Assembly (NCBI GenBank): GCA_031254675.1
Contig: JAIRTV010000133.1
Location: 1-6,240 of the forward strand
DNA length: 6,240 nt
Direction: 5' to 3'
Source: Planctomycetaceae bacterium
GTDB lineage: Bacteria > Planctomycetota > Planctomycetia > Pirellulales > Thermoguttaceae
The position numbers were made by a program, and so were the translations under genes. Of the stretch, positions 5,182 to 6,240 are shown piece after piece. Under the pieces are notes generated by a model that had not been told where the DNA came from, made no database searches, and worked only from the letters and a program-made list of their open reading frames with translations. The stretch's first letter is position 1; the number at the start of each line of letters is the position of its first letter.

Positions 5182-6240
5182 CTAATAAACCGGATTGCTT
5201 TCCGCAAACATCCGATCATACGAAACCGGTAACAACAACACTTGATTTTTCTGCCGGTATTGTTGCGGCGTCATCCCCAATTCGCGACGAAAAATACGCA
5301 TAAAATATTGAGGCGGCGAAAACCCGATCCGGTGTCCTATTGCCGTAACGGGAAGATTCGTGTCCCGCAACAACAATTTGGCGTGTTCCAACCGCACACG
5401 TGTCAATTCCGCTTCCGGCGAACGTCCCAACCAATAACGGAAACGACGTTGAAGCGTTCGAAGCGTCAGCGTAACTGATTCTGCAATTTCAGTAATACTA
5501 ATCGGCTCCATAAAATGATTCCGAATAAATCGTAACGCCCGCGCAACATCAGAATCCGTAATAGCAATACTATCAGTTGATTGTCGAACCACCACATGTG
5601 ACGGATTGATCATCACCGGAGAAAATACTTTGTGAGGATGAGTCATTTTTGTCTCTAAAAGCCGCGCTGCCGTGTAGCCAAGCAGACGGCTATTCAAATC
5701 AATACTCGAGAGTTGCGGCGAAAGCAACGAACAAACAAGATCGTCATTGCCGCAACCCAAAATCGCCGCCTCTTCGGGAACCGCAATCCCCACATTCTGA
5801 CACGCCTCCAAAATGTAAAAAGCATGAATATCAATCGCTGTTAAAATCGCCACCGGTTTCGGAAGAGAAAGAAGCCATTCGCTAAGACACGTATCCGCCG
5901 AACAAATTAAACCGTCAAGAAAATGATCTTTGATTTTTTGATAGGGCAATGGACAAAAAGAACACGAAATATCTCCTTTGCGTAACAATTGTGCTGCAAA
6001 AGCTTGACCGCGACGTTTTGACCAAGCCGTTTTATCGGCACGAAAAAAGGCGAAGTTACGGAAACCGCGATCCCAAAAATGATTTACTGCCAACTCGGCA
6101 AGATAATCACTATTTTCGTAAACATCACACGCAAAACCGGAGCCCAGAAGTTCGACTAAGGGAATACCTTTTTCGCGAAGAATAACACCGGTTTTCCGAT
6201 CAGCGGATCGTGTAATAATCCCATCGCCATACCATGTTGA
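5182..6240 (-). CDS. XylR-like transcriptional regulator: LacI-type sensor domain plus AraC HTH (5' end outside window)
   Basis: The frame is open to the right edge, giving 352 visible residues and no start codon. A TTG at 6093 is internal, because the upstream translation continues the family pattern (STWYGDGIITRSADRK at the edge). The visible N-terminal part is a periplasmic-binding-protein-like sugar sensor as in LacI and XylR. It includes LAELAVNHFWDRGFRNFAFF at 48-66 (from the second residue of that stretch) and GCGNDDLVCSLLSPQLSSID at about 162-181. An AraC-type DNA-binding domain follows at about 230-331, with two helix-turn-helix units near 247-272 and 296-322, the second containing IGHRIGFSPPQYFMRIFRRE. 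About 21 residues trail after it. The protein should bind DNA in the cytoplasm in response to a sugar such as xylose, but the ligand and target genes cannot be read here. Roughly 30-60 N-terminal residues are probably missing, judged from typical family lengths of 380-400. Confidence 0.9.
   Translation of the reverse strand, partial: STWYGDGIITRSADRKTGVILREKGIPLVELLGSGFACDVYENSDYLAELAVNHFWDRGFRNFAFFRADKTAWSKRRGQAFAAQLLRKGDISCSFCPLPYQKIKDHFLDGLICSADTCLSEWLLSLPKPVAILTAIDIHAFYILEACQNVGIAVPEEAAILGCGNDDLVCSLLSPQLSSIDLNSRLLGYTAARLLETKMTHPHKVFSPVMINPSHVVVRQSTDSIAITDSDVARALRFIRNHFMEPISITEIAESVTLTLRTLQRRFRYWLGRSPEAELTRVRLEHAKLLLRDTNLPVTAIGHRIGFSPPQYFMRIFRRELGMTPQQYRQKNQVLLLPVSYDRMFAESNPVY

Noticed and set aside
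6093..6093. TTG at 6093 as the start of the XylR-like regulator
   Set aside because: The same frame continues upstream to the window edge with sequence that fits the LacI/XylR sensor domain, so the start lies outside the window.

Overview
The window looks like chromosomal DNA of moderate-to-low GC from a flagellated bacterium, most likely a member of the Planctomycetota. The main pointer is the regulator at the right end. It fuses a LacI/XylR-type sugar-binding domain to a C-terminal AraC helix-turn-helix domain, an arrangement very common in planctomycetes. Weak or absent Shine-Dalgarno sequences and the form of FlhA and RF1 agree with this. The assignment is an inference from protein character, not a database match.

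Layout, left to right. (1) Positions 1-533 hold no credible gene but a dense block of palindromic repeats. There are two near-identical direct copies of a 158-bp unit (1-158 and 190-347). The second copy sits inside a 182-bp element (187-368) with 21-bp inverted ends. An inverted, internally deleted third copy (386-484) and a hairpin-forming fragment (485-533) follow. (2) flhA, the flagellar export-gate protein, on the minus strand (566-2659). (3) A FecE/FhuC/BtuD-type ABC ATPase on the minus strand (2807-3712), just upstream of flhA. (4) A 366-bp divergent intergenic region (3713-4078). (5) prfA, peptide chain release factor 1, on the plus strand (4079-5158). (6) A XylR-like LacI/AraC regulator on the minus strand, convergent with prfA across 23 bp and running off the right edge (5182-6240).

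The genes do not form one pathway. The ABC ATPase and flhA are co-directional and might share a transcript, but their functions differ and neither has its usual partner genes here (permease and binding protein; other flagellar export genes). prfA is a housekeeping translation gene with its own divergent upstream region. The regulator probably controls a carbohydrate locus outside the window.

The most unusual part is the repeat block next to the 3' end of flhA. It is a nested, mirror-arranged set of hairpins, and two related 23-bp palindromes differ at three arm positions, each matched by a compensating change in the opposite arm. It resembles a MITE or REP-like family. I saw no defence system, CRISPR array, tRNA, rRNA or transposase gene.
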